Part shown: positions 33,321 through 42,376 of the stretch, in pieces
Position numbering within the stretch: the stretch's first letter is position 1
Layout of the letters: every line of letters starts with the position of its first letter
DNA from: Macrostomum hystrix
Taxonomy: Eukaryota; Platyhelminthes; Macrostomidae
DNA length: 64,000 bases
Assembly (NCBI GenBank): GCA_950097015.1
Contig: CATNEN010000003.1
Location: 1,999,501 to 2,063,500 of the forward strand
Direction: 5' to 3'
Translations under genes and position numbers: made by a program
Notes under the pieces: generated by a model
Databases searched by the model: none
Told to the model about the DNA's origin: nothing
The model's input: only the letters and a program-made list of their open reading frames with translations

Positions 33321-36300
33321 TCACAGCTGCAGTCTCTCAGGTGGGCCACGAGCTCTCAGAGGGTACCGCCGGGGATTCGTGGCATCCCGACGCGCGTTGC
33401 TCTCCGGTCCGTCGGCGGGTTCAGGTGCCGCCTCACCGCTGGTGGCGCCGCTGGCGACAGTATCAGGAGTGGCGCGCGCACCGCCAGTTCCCAGGGTCGC
33501 GTCACCGCCGCCATCAGTCAGCGGCTGGCCGGCATCAGCGATGTCGAGGTCGAAGCCGTCAGCGCGGGCCGCAACCAGCTGATCCGCATGCCGCATGTGC
33601 TGACCGCGCTGTGAGTCGACGATGCAGTTGCGGCTGCCAGCGCCCTTGATGACGCCCTCCGCCCAGCGCGGCGTGTCGCCGGCTCTCGCACCGGCGCTGA
33701 AGTCGCGGAAGAGCACACGATCACCGGTTTGGAACTCACGCGCCGCCTTCCTGCTCGGTAGCAGCTGCTCCTGTCGCTGTCGCACGTCGTCGGCCAGTGA
33801 CGGTGCGAGTAGATCCAGGCGGCATCGGAGCCGCCGGCCGATGAGTAGTTGGCTGGGAGCGACGCCACTGACGCTGTGCGGCGTGTTGCGGTAGCCGAGC
33901 AGCAGTCGCTGGAGCTCGGCATCAGAATGACCGCTCTTGAGCAGATGCCGCTTTAGAACTTGGACGAAGCGCTCGGCTTGGCCATTCGTGGCAGGATGGA
34001 AAGGTGCCGAGAACACATGACGAATGCCATTGGCTCGGGTGAATTCGGCGAACTCGGCGGAGGCGAACTGCGGCCCGTTGTCGGACACCAGAGTGCGCGG
34101 GATGCCTTGGCGGGCGAAGATCTCCCGCAGACTCACGATTGTGGCTGCCGCTGTGGTGCAGCGCATCCGCACGACCTCCGGCCACTTGCTGTGGGCGTCC
34201 ACCACCACCAGGTACACATGACCGTCGACAGGCCCGGCGAAGTCGACATGCAGGCGCTCCCACGGCTCCGACGGGAACGGCCACGGCTGCACGGGCGCCT
34301 TTGGCGGGTCGGGCTGGTTGAGCTGACAGGTCCTGCAGGTCTTAGTAGCAGCCTCCAAATCGCCGTCGATTCCTGGCCACCAGACGTAGCTGCGAGCTAG
34401 GGCGCGCATTCTGCTGGTGCCTGGATGCGCCTGGTGGAGCTCTTGGATCACGTGATCGCGCAGCGCCGCTGGTACTACGACTCTGGCGCCCCACAACACG
34501 CAGCCTTGGTCAACCGACAGCTCCGTCTGCCGCCGGGCGTAGTCGCTCAGCTCGGCGCCGATGGGCGCCCCAGTCTGCAGGCAGCGTAGCACGCGGCCCA
34601 GCGATGCGTCTGTCCGCGTGTGTCGCGCCACCGTCTGCGCCGTGACGGCCGATCCGGCCCCCTCGTCGAGTAGCAGCGAGTTGACGGCCGCCTCCTCCTC
34701 GAACAGCTGCGGCAGCGGCAGTCGCGAGAGCGAGTCGCAGTTAGCGTGCTTCTCCGTCGGCCGGAACTCGAGCGCATAGTCGTAGCTCGCCAGGCGGATG
34801 GCCCAGCGCTGCATGCGGGCGGCCGCATGCGCCGGGATGCCCTTGCGCTCGCCTAGCAGCCCCAGCAGCGGCAGATGGTCAGTGACGATGGTGAAGCGGC
34901 GGCCATAGAGGAACTGGTGGAAGCGGTCCAGGCCGAACATGATGGCCAGTGCCTCCTTGTCCAGTTGCGAGTAGCCGCGCTGTGCCGTGGTCAGGCTCCG
35001 GCTAGCGAAGGCGACCGCGCAGTCCTTGTCGCCGATGCGGTGCGTCAGCACTACGCCAAGGCCGTAGGGAGAGGCGTCGCACTCCAATCGCAGCGGCAGG
35101 TCCGGGCTGTAGTGCACGAGCACCGGGGACCGAAGCAGCAGCCGCTTTGCCTCGGCGAACGCTTGCTGCTGCGGCCGTTCCCAGGACCAGCGCGTGTTCT
35201 TGACCAGGAGCTGATGCAGCGGCGCCAGCACGGTGGATAGATTCGGCAGGAATTTGCCGTACTGCGCCAGCATTCCAAGAAACGAGCGCAGCTGGCTGAC
35301 GTCCGTCGGGGCAGGTGCGTCCTGGACTGCGGCGACTCGGTCAGGCAGCGGGCTGAGGCCGTTTGCGTCGATGCGATGCCCAAGATACTCGACCGAGTCC
35401 TTGAAGAACTGGCACTTGCTCTTGTTCAGGCGAAGGCCGGCGCCCTGCAGGCGTTGCAGAGCCAGCGCGAGATTCTTCTTGTGCTGCTGCAGAGTGCGGC
35501 CGGTGACCAGTATGTCGTCGACGAACACTTGGACGGCGTCCAGGTCTCCCAGCAGGGTGTCCAGCGTCCGCTGGAAGATTGCGCTGGCGCTCGAGATACC
35601 GAAAGGCAGGCGGTTGACTTGGAAAAGACCTCGCGGCGTGTTGATGGTGAGGAACGCCTTGCTGTCTTCGGCCAGCGGAAGCTGCAAGAAGGCGTTGGAC
35701 AGGTCCAGCTTGGACCATTTGCAGCCGCCGCCGAGCTTCGCAAAGAGATCCTCTATCCGCGGCAGTGGATAGTGCTCCGGCCGGCTCGCCTGGTTGTAGG
35801 TCAGCTTGTAGTCGCCGCAGATCCGGACGCTGCCATCCTTCTTAACAACCGGTACGATCGGCGCTGCCCAGTAGCTGTGCTTGACGGCCGTGATGATCCC
35901 GCTGGCCTCCATGCGCTGAAGCTCGGCGTCAACACGCTCCCGAAGAGCGTAGGGGACCGGGCGGGCCTTGAAGAACTTCGGCTGCGCGTCATCGGAGACT
36001 TGCAACCGCACCTGACCGTGCCGAAACTCACCGAGGCCGTCTTCGAAGACTGGCGCGAACTCCTTGATGAGGTCACCGATGCTCTCGTCCGCGGAGACGG
36101 CGTGGACCTGCGCCATGATGCTCGGCCAGTCCAGCCGCAGCTTAGCCAGCCAGTCCCGTCCGAGCAGCGCCGATTCGCCCTGCGTGACGACAAGCAGCGG
36201 GAGCTGCAGCTGCTGGCTATTGTGGTTGACGGTGACCACCGCCTGGCCGATGGGGCGAAATCGTTCGTCGGTGAAGGTGCGCAGGACGGCGGTTGATGGC

Positions 36301-36812
36301 TTCAGTGGGAGCTGCGGCAGAAGCCTCCGCTGCAAATTCTGCGGCAATAGAGTGACAGCGGAGCCGGTGTCGATGATGAACTGGCACTGGCGCCCGTTCA
36401 CTTGTAGCTGCACCGTCGGTCCTAAGCTGCCACAGGGCGGCTGGACGGTGAAAATCGGCATCTGCGACGAGGCATCCGGTGACGAAGGCGAGCTTGGGCG
36501 AGCGGCAGACCTTGCGGATGTGGCCCGTCTTGCCGCATGAATGGCATTTTGCGTCTCGCAGCTTGCAGAGTTGACGGCTGTGGGCGCCACCACAGCTTGC
36601 GCAGGTTCCACCCTTTCGGCCGTTGTCTCCACCTTTGCCGAAGTTGCCGCTATTTCCGCCCTTGACGCTTCGTTGATGTGGAGAGTCGCCGCCGAGTGCA
36701 GCTGGAGTGGCACCTCGGCGCTGGCTCCGCTTGCCTCCATGCGTGCGCAACTGGGCGACGGCCGCAGTCGGCTTACTTGCCATCTCCTGCGAGGATCGCT
36801 CGGTTGACTCAA
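33321..36812 (-). CDS. pol: Gypsy pol polyprotein: protease, reverse transcriptase, RNase H, integrase (1163 codons)
   Basis: Enzymes for reverse transcription and integration of the element. Visible parts: aspartic protease with DTGSA at residues 148-152; reverse transcriptase at about 300-475 with FVDDILV at 430-436; RNase H at about 575-690 starting LECDASPYGLG; integrase with the H2C2 zinc motif (H793, H797, C826, C829) and catalytic D857, D911 and E947, the last two 35 residues apart. A basic, GPY/F-like segment (GDRVLFRDF) follows. The ORF overlaps gag by about 600 nt and lies in the +1 frame relative to it. The first about 110 residues of the ORF overlap gag coding and are low-complexity, so translation of pol probably begins by frameshift within the overlap and not at the ORF's own ATG. 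No stop or frameshift breaks the domains. Confidence 0.92.
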   Translation of the reverse strand: MSQPSDPRRRWQVSRLRPSPSCARMEASGASAEVPLQLHSAATLHINEASRAEIAATSAKVETTAERVEPAQAVVAPTAVNSASCETQNAIHAARRATSARSAARPSSPSSPDASSQMPIFTVQPPCGSLGPTVQLQVNGRQCQFIIDTGSAVTLLPQNLQRRLLPQLPLKPSTAVLRTFTDERFRPIGQAVVTVNHNSQQLQLPLLVVTQGESALLGRDWLAKLRLDWPSIMAQVHAVSADESIGDLIKEFAPVFEDGLGEFRHGQVRLQVSDDAQPKFFKARPVPYALRERVDAELQRMEASGIITAVKHSYWAAPIVPVVKKDGSVRICGDYKLTYNQASRPEHYPLPRIEDLFAKLGGGCKWSKLDLSNAFLQLPLAEDSKAFLTINTPRGLFQVNRLPFGISSASAIFQRTLDTLLGDLDAVQVFVDDILVTGRTLQQHKKNLALALQRLQGAGLRLNKSKCQFFKDSVEYLGHRIDANGLSPLPDRVAAVQDAPAPTDVSQLRSFLGMLAQYGKFLPNLSTVLAPLHQLLVKNTRWSWERPQQQAFAEAKRLLLRSPVLVHYSPDLPLRLECDASPYGLGVVLTHRIGDKDCAVAFASRSLTTAQRGYSQLDKEALAIMFGLDRFHQFLYGRRFTIVTDHLPLLGLLGERKGIPAHAAARMQRWAIRLASYDYALEFRPTEKHANCDSLSRLPLPQLFEEEAAVNSLLLDEGAGSAVTAQTVARHTRTDASLGRVLRCLQTGAPIGAELSDYARRQTELSVDQGCVLWGARVVVPAALRDHVIQELHQAHPGTSRMRALARSYVWWPGIDGDLEAATKTCRTCQLNQPDPPKAPVQPWPFPSEPWERLHVDFAGPVDGHVYLVVVDAHSKWPEVVRMRCTTAAATIVSLREIFARQGIPRTLVSDNGPQFASAEFAEFTRANGIRHVFSAPFHPATNGQAERFVQVLKRHLLKSGHSDAELQRLLLGYRNTPHSVSGVAPSQLLIGRRLRCRLDLLAPSLADDVRQRQEQLLPSRKAAREFQTGDRVLFRDFSAGARAGDTPRWAEGVIKGAGSRNCIVDSQRGQHMRHADQLVAARADGFDLDIADAGQPLTDGGGDATLGTGGARATPDTVASGATSGEAAPEPADGPESNARRDATNPRRYPLRARGPPERLQL

Positions 36813-37302
36813 GGAGGAGCATTTTCTCCTGCAGCGATTTGAATGTGGGATTCACCTCCTCCAGGAGCTTCGCACGGAAGGCGTCGCTGTACAGTCCGAA
36901 GACAAGCTGGTCGCGCAGCCGCTCCTCCAATGAGTTCTGGAAGGCGCAATGAGCGGACAAGGCCTTCAAGCCAGCGACAAAGTCCGTGAAACTCTCGCCG
37001 GGTTGCTGCACGCGCCGCTGGAAACGAAATCGAGCTGCCAGCACTGAAGGCTTCGGTGCATAGTGGTCGCGCAGAATCTCAGACAGCTGGTCCAGCGTCT
37101 TGTCCGCTACCTTGTCAGGCTGGCACAGATTGCGTAGCACCGTGTAGGCCTCCGCGCCGATTGCCGTAACAAGTGTGGCCACCTTCGCCTCCTCTTTCAC
37201 ATCTTTGCATGTGAAGTAGTGATCTAGTCTCTCCAGATATACATCGATATCTGTGTTGGCGGAGAGCACGGGGATTCCACCTAGCGCGGAACTCGTCGCC
37301 AT
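36217..37302 (-). CDS. gag: Gypsy gag protein: capsid and two zinc knuckles (361 codons)
   Basis: Structural protein that packages the element RNA. Residues about 18-165 form a retrotransposon capsid domain (YLERLDHYF, LRDHYAPKPSVLAARFRF, ESFTDFVAGLKALS, LRDQLVFGL). Residues 215-233 are Gly/Lys-rich. Zinc knuckle 1 (C234, C237, H241, C246) has one residue fewer than the standard CX2CX4HX4C, and knuckle 2 (C253, C256, H261, C266) is standard. Residues past about 275 are probably not used if the ribosome shifts into pol. The ATG starts at 37302, two bases from the 5' LTR, inside the predicted primer binding site. Confidence 0.88.
   Translation of the reverse strand: MATSSALGGIPVLSANTDIDVYLERLDHYFTCKDVKEEAKVATLVTAIGAEAYTVLRNLCQPDKVADKTLDQLSEILRDHYAPKPSVLAARFRFQRRVQQPGESFTDFVAGLKALSAHCAFQNSLEERLRDQLVFGLYSDAFRAKLLEEVNPTFKSLQEKMLLLESTERSSQEMASKPTAAVAQLRTHGGKRSQRRGATPAALGGDSPHQRSVKGGNSGNFGKGGDNGRKGGTCASCGGAHSRQLCKLRDAKCHSCGKTGHIRKVCRSPKLAFVTGCLVADADFHRPAALWQLRTDGAATSERAPVPVHHRHRLRCHSIAAEFAAEASAAAPTEAINRRPAHLHRRTISPHRPGGGHRQPQ
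37292..37301 (-). promoter_or_regulatory. Primer binding site candidate, tRNA-Ser(GCU) type, overlapping gag ATG
   Basis: TGGCGACGAG lies two bases after the 5' LTR end on the minus strand. It is complementary to the 3' end CTCGTCGCCA of animal tRNA-Ser(GCU) as I know it (acceptor strand plus discriminator G plus CCA). The TG of this site is the TG of the gag start codon. Confidence 0.65.
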
Positions 37303-37303
37303 T

Positions 37304-37606
37304 TGTGATGACTTAAGACTGAAGGCTGGCCAAGAATTGATTCACAAGATCGTAGCGAGCCAGTTGGAAGTTGCGGCTCCTTATATTATCGCTCTGTTCT
37401 ATTTGACCCTAGGGCTTAGGGCACGGCTGGGCCCCGCGGGCCAGCCACCTCAACCAGCACGCAAGCCACGCCTGACACTGGTAAACAACTCAGCTTGCAC
37501 TAAGAACCGACAGACATAAACAATCGATGGTAGCAAAGCCATAATACAAAGTGGTGCAGAGTGAACGCATTGAATAACATTCAAGAGTCCATTGAATAAC
37601 ATCACA
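37304..37606 (-). repeat. 5' LTR of the Gypsy element
   Basis: 303 bp, identical by eye to the copy at 32991-33293. Followed outside by the tatat target duplication. Confidence 0.95.
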
Positions 37607-38236
37607 TATATATTTCAAAGAGCCAAACAAATTGTATTTTTGAAAAGCAAAAGTTTGCGCCATTGCATTTTGTCTGATTCTATGGTGTCCATATACTAGT
37701 GAGAAAGACAAACAGGTTTTTTACCATATGGAAAAATATATTTCTTGTAGAAAATGTTATATTCTTTTTGCTATTTGTTTTACTTCACACAGTTCTTTTA
37801 ATATGCACCTAAACTCAAAATTTGTTAGACAATGTATACATATTACCTTTTATCTACAAAACTCAGACTTGATTTGGCTAGTGGCTTAGCCAGTCCTCTC
37901 CTTAGCCTCATTCTAACCACTGGTAATTATATACTATTGAATCATTTCCAAGGGAAAAGTTGTATAATTAAATAAATTTATTTTTACTCATAAATACAAA
38001 TAAGTAAATACATTTCATACTGAGCCTTATACATTACATATAAGAACTGGTAAAATATATTATAATTATAAAACTGATTTGCTAACTCTAGTTTATCTGT
38101 ATACTAAAGTAAGACTAGTAAAATTTAAATGTGTTTTGCATTTTCTGCTTGGACACAAATTTGCTAGGCTAGGTGCACTATCATAATGAAAACAAATGTG
38201 TTTTATTGATATTAAATTCAAGTTATTCTATTCAAT

Positions 38237-38720
38237 CCATAGTCTAGATCATGAAGTGCATGTCAAAATTTTCTGGCATACATTTGAAAAGTTGGCATGG
38301 GCTGGCATGCAGAAGGGTTGGCAATGGTATGCATGAGTCTGCCATCCAGTGCTGCAATACATACATATAATGCATATACAATGATGCACAGAATACACAA
38401 AAGACTTATAATTAGTTTAAAGAAATGAATCTATTGAATGCCTTAAGCAATAAACTATGGAATAAAATATTTGCAAAAATTAATTTTTTCATACAACTAC
38501 TTGGTGTCAATAGTGAATTTAATATGCAACTTTAGCTATTTTTATTACTTAACTTAAGTAGCTTTGCTAAAAATGCAAAATACATAAAAAAATTGAAATA
38601 AAAAACTCCACTAAAATACATTTAGCATGCAAAAAATTACCACAATACATATTTGTATGCATCTGCATTGGCTTGCAAAAGAAAAACTATGATTTTTTTC
38701 TAGCATGATCTAGACTATGG
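38237..38720. mobile_element. Candidate MITE, 484 bp, 17-bp terminal inverted repeats
   Basis: Ends are CCATAGTCTAGATCATG and its exact reverse complement. The flanking 8-mers are tattcaat (left) and tattaaat (right), one mismatch, so an 8-bp target duplication is likely. No ORF is present. The interior has several gcatgc and atgcat repeats. Superfamily is not determined. Confidence 0.6.
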
Positions 38721-39055
38721 TATTAAATTATATGTTTTTACCATGGGCATGGGCATGATTATTCTTATATGCATACATGCGCAACCTCCCAAATCTTAGC
38801 CGGCCGTGCGACTTAGTTTTTTCTCTATTTATGACTTAGTTTGCTCTCATTTGCGACTTAGTTTGCTCTTCTTTGCTCTCTTTTTCTCTCCCCTTTTTCC
38901 TTTTCCGAACGCCTTCCTTTTTTGTCCCTTGGTCCCCCCTTTGATTTTTTTGCACTTGGTTGATTGGTTTTTGCGACTTACCTTTCTTGGCCCTTGTTTC
39001 ACCCGGCCAATATGGCTGAGTCAGTCGGGTGTTGCATATGTATGCTTATATGCAA
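38721..39055. other. Spacer with repeated tgcgacttagtttgctct motif
   Basis: Pyrimidine-rich stretch with three imperfect copies of gcgacttagtttgctctc at 38808-38880. No gene seen. Confidence 0.35.
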
Positions 39056-39292
39056 CTAGCTTTTTTTGCCCGTTGTTTTTGGGGCAGAAATTTAAAGCAA
39101 AGCAGTAAGCAATTCACGTCTCTGTATTAACTTTATAGTGAAGGTCACCATTTATTTATTTACTGCATTAATGAAAAGTGAAGAGTTTGTTTAAGGGCGT
39201 TTTAAGTAAAAAATAAGTGAAAAGTTTGTCCAAACAGCCCCCTCTTGATTACTTCTTTAGAAACATGTCTCTTAGCTACTCCTCTATACAGT

Positions 39293-39567
39293 CAGTGGCA
39301 GATCCAGGAATTTAGTTTTGGGGCGGTCTGTCAGGGGAGCGCCATGAGAATCACAGAGGGGGTGCCAGCGGCCGAAAAAGGGCGCCAGGAGCCAAGAAAG
39401 GGCGCCAGCGGCTGAAAAACGGGAGCCAGCGGCTGAAAAAGGGGCGCCAGCGGCCGAAAAGGGGCGCCAGTGCTGCGACTGGCGCCCCTGGTGGGGGCAT
39501 CTTATTCCCATGATTAAAATTTAGGGGGGCGACTGCCCCCCCGCCCCCCCCCCTAAATCTGCCTCTG
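39293..39567. mobile_element. hAT-type MITE, 275 bp, with perfect 8-bp target duplication
   Basis: The ends are CAGTGGCAGATCCAG and, inverted, CAGAGGCAGATTTAG, matching the CAGNGG ends of many hAT elements. The target duplication tatacagt is exact (39285-39292 and 39568-39575). Inside are imperfect copies of ggcgccagcggccgaaaaa and a homopolymer of C near the right end. No transposase. Confidence 0.85.
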
Positions 39568-39719
39568 TATACAGTATGCATGTACACGCGTATACATAAG
39601 GAAAATAGCCATGGCATGACAATAACAATGTCAAAGAAACAAAATTAAACTGTTTCAGAGTTCAGAGTTAGACAGGTCAAGGTCAATTCGTGACTACTTT
39701 TCTATTAATTGCTTGCGAG

Positions 39720-40769
39720 TCACCTCAAGGCCTGGGGATACACCACATTCTTCGTTCTTCCCCTTGGTGCGAAAATGAATAGGCCAGCTGGAGTTCCAAC
39801 ACGGGAGCAGGCGACATAAAGCTGCCCATGCGAGAAGCAAGGAGTCTCCAGGTTGATGCCAGCCACCTTCAGCGACTGTCCCTGAGCCTTGTTAATAGTC
39901 ATCGCAAAGCACACTCTCACAGGGAACTGCAGTCGCTTGAACTGAAATGGCAGGTCCGTGGGGATAATTGGAATCCGGGGAACGAACACAGACTCTCCTC
40001 TGCCAGATCCAGTCATTATCGTGGCCTCAATCACGTGTGGGAAGAGCCGCCTGACTATCAGTCTGGTGCCGTTACACAGCCTTGGCGCATTCAGGTTGCG
40101 GAGGAGCATAATTGGTGCCCCAACTTTCAGCTGCAAGTTGTGCGATGGAGTTCCAGGAGGATCTAGAGAGTTCAGAAACTCAACAGGATACTCCACAGCG
40201 GTGTCATCAGTCAACGTTGTATCAATTGACTTGTAGGTGAAAACTGCACCTGGCAACTCCTGAAGCAGTTGGCAGTTAATTTCGTTGGCGGCATCATTTC
40301 TAGGACACAGAATTGCCCTCTCTGACAGCCAGTCAACGTCAGCATATCGAACCATCAGGTTCGGGTAAACTTTTGCCTTGAGCTCCTGCACTGACTGCAC
40401 AATGGTTCCGATTGTAGCGATCGATGACTGCCCATCCTCGGTGCTAATCTCCAGCAGACCATTGCCGATTCGCAATAGATTGGCAGAGAACTCATGCGCT
40501 GTTTCGTCTCCTTGAATTGTAGCTCTCATGTTTGTTCGTAGGTGCAACTTCACAACCGATGGCCACAGGTGAGATGATTTTAGGCAAGCATTAATCTCAT
40601 CAGCAGGAGTGCCACGCGGAATCACAGGCAGCGTCTGTCTAAAGTCTCCAGACAGCAGCAGAGTGACACCACCCATCAGTTGATCGCCAGCCTCTCTCTT
40701 TCTTCTATCCCAGGCTGGCTGGAGAGAAATATCGACCGGAGAGCCCTGCGCACTGGGACGCCACCGCAC
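39720..40769 (-). pseudogene. Helitron PIF1-like helicase, C-terminal fragment (349 codons)
   Basis: Recognised from GDFRQTLPVIPRGTPADEINA (helicase motif III region), LHLRTNMRA, ILCPRNDAANEIN, GAPIMLLRNLN, PVRVCFAMTINKAQGQSL and LYVACSRVG, which occur in this order in Helitron helicases. The Walker A and B motifs and the whole Rep nuclease domain are missing: the frame begins just before motif III with about 30 unrelated residues. The remaining frame is open to a normal C-terminus (VVYPQALR), which suggests a fairly recent internal deletion. Confidence 0.88.
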
Positions 40770-41352
40770 TCACCGCACTCAGTCTCAGTGCTGCTTGGGG
40801 GCCAGTAGACAGTCTAGGGGTTTGGGCTGTGTACATTCACGGCTTGAAATACAATGTACAGTCTGGGGCTTCGGCGCCCGGGGAAGGGAGGGGGTGGCTG
40901 TAATAAAATTTGGCCCGCAGAGTGGCGGAGGGGAGTTGGGGTGGCTGTCCTCGGAAAACAAAAAGTGACTCACTTTGAGATGATGCAGCTTTGCTCTGGA
41001 TTGAGTAGAGATGTTCAAAATTGACAGCATTGTTGGAAAACATGTAAAGTGTAAGTGGATCAAATTTGGAGAAAATCTGACAAAGTGGGGCGACGATATG
41101 TCGAATTGAGTGATTTTTTGACGATTTTTGAGCAGTTTTTTGCACTTTTGAGCAGGAAGGAAATGATTTTTCGGGAATTTGAGTAGCCTATTGCACTCAG
41201 CGTAGGTGGTTTTAGGTATGTGCAAAGTTTGGTGCGATTTGGTTGAGCGGTTTCGGCGTCTATAAAGACAAAAGGTTGCACACAGACAGACAGACAGACA
41301 GAGTTTTCACTTTTATATATATAGATAATCATTGGGGCAATGTTCTACTTCT

Positions 41353-41414
41353 GTTCATTATTATTAATATTATCATTAATTATCATTATCATCATTATCA
41401 TTATCATTATTATT
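41353..41414. repeat. (ATT/ATC)n microsatellite
   Basis: Mixed attatt / atcatt trinucleotide run just outside the Helitron 5' end. Confidence 0.8.
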
Positions 41415-41534
41415 TTTTTTGTTTGCAAACGACAGATAACGACAAAAAAAGTTTAACGGTAACAAAAAGTCAATAGTTTGGTAAGACAGTTCTGAAAAGT
41501 CTTGGTCAGTCATTCTTCTTTCAAACCAGGTAAG

Positions 41535-41660
41535 TACCTAATCCAGTAGAAGAGGGCAACGAAGCTATTCTTGGGGTATAGACAGCGCCATAAGAATTCT
41601 TCAAGGTGGCTTTTGAAAAGAGCAGCACTTGTGCCATGCATTTGACGCAGCTTGGCCTTT
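41535..41660 (-). pseudogene. ISXO2/Merlin-like transposase scrap (C-terminal)
   Basis: The minus strand reads VKAKLRQMHGTSAALF and then SHLEEFLWR, the segment that ends DDE transposases of the IS1016/Merlin (ISXO2-like) group. Only about 40 residues are convincing. Upstream the frame is hard to follow and no catalytic residues are visible. It is too short for most ORF callers. Family assignment is from memory of the motif and is moderate at best. Confidence 0.4.
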
Positions 41661-41986
41661 ACAAAATCTTCAGCTGCAGAATTTCTGTGCCTTAGCTTCC
41701 TGTTCCCCGATATTTGCCAGATTTTGCCATAGACATAGATCCAAGTGTCAAGTCACGGCAAAGCCACGTCAGCACAACTTTTCAAACTCAGAATGCACAT
41801 GCGGCATGAATTCAAACGAAAAAATAATATAACAAATGGAAGTAGAATATTGGGCTTCCATGCATTTCGGTGCCTGTGCTTTTTGGTGCCAAGCGTTTTG
41901 GTGCCCAGTCTTGCTTTTTGGTTCCCTGTGAATGCATTTTGGTCCCCATCCAATTTTGCATTGTCAGTCAGTAAAGCGCTTTAATA

Positions 41987-42374
41987 CTGATGATAAAACA
42001 ATACTTAAATACAAAACCATTCAAGAAGTGAATTGTCTGTCCGTCTGTGCGTGAATATGTCACACTGCAGCCCAAATGCCAAATGCCAACTGTACGGTAT
42101 ACTGATTGTGCATTAGTACAGTACATTCTCTCTCTATCTGATCTCTCTCTCTCCACCTCAATGTACATGTACATTGAAACTGTTGTCACTGTTGTCATTT
42201 GTCGATTTGTTAACTTTGCGTTGTGTACATTCAAAAGGCAATGGTACAAATTACATTTTAGCAGTGTTTCTCAGAAATGTAAGCTTTCAAACAGTAGAAA
42301 AAACAAAGGATAATAAACGCGCAAGGACAGGCATATTAGCCACAATTTGTATTTAAGTATTGTTTTATCATCAG
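41987..42374. mobile_element. TA-flanked MITE 1, 388 bp
   Basis: Terminal inverted repeats are perfect over 29 bp, starting CTGATGATAAAACAATACTT. TA lies at both borders (41985-41986, 42375-42376), as expected for Tc1/mariner-type insertion. No transposase. Confidence 0.8.
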
Positions 42375-42376
42375 TA

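Larger units (their letters stand above)
32991..37606 (-). mobile_element. Complete Ty3/Gypsy LTR retrotransposon (Mag-like), 4616 bp
   Basis: Two 303-bp LTRs bound gag and pol reading on the minus strand. The LTRs start TGTGATG and end CATCACA. The target duplication tatat is present on both sides (32986-32990 and 37607-37611). The element has a primer-binding-site candidate two bases inside the 5' LTR and a purine-rich AGAGGGGAGA directly before the 3' LTR. Both ORFs are uninterrupted and no env-like ORF is present. Its GC-rich coding region contrasts sharply with the AT-rich flanks. Clade placement as Mag-like rests on my reading of the RT region and is tentative. Confidence 0.95.
39056..41325 (-). 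mobile_element. Helitron, 2.27 kb, both ends present, internally deleted
   Basis: On the minus strand the element begins TCTATATATATAAAAGTG at 41325, preceded by host A, and ends CTAG at 39056, followed by host T, as Helitrons do. Eleven bases before the end there is a hairpin, TGCCCC-aaaaacaac-GGGCA (39086-39067). The 5' side has the (CTGT)n-rich segment at 41281-41301. Only the last part of the PIF1-like helicase remains (40769-39720) and the Rep domain is absent, so this copy could move only in trans. A hAT MITE (39293-39567) sits inside it. Confidence 0.8.

Noticed and set aside
35376-36296. 306-codon plus-strand ORF inside the Gypsy element
   Set aside because: Antisense shadow of pol in GC-rich DNA; the minus-strand frame has all catalytic motifs.
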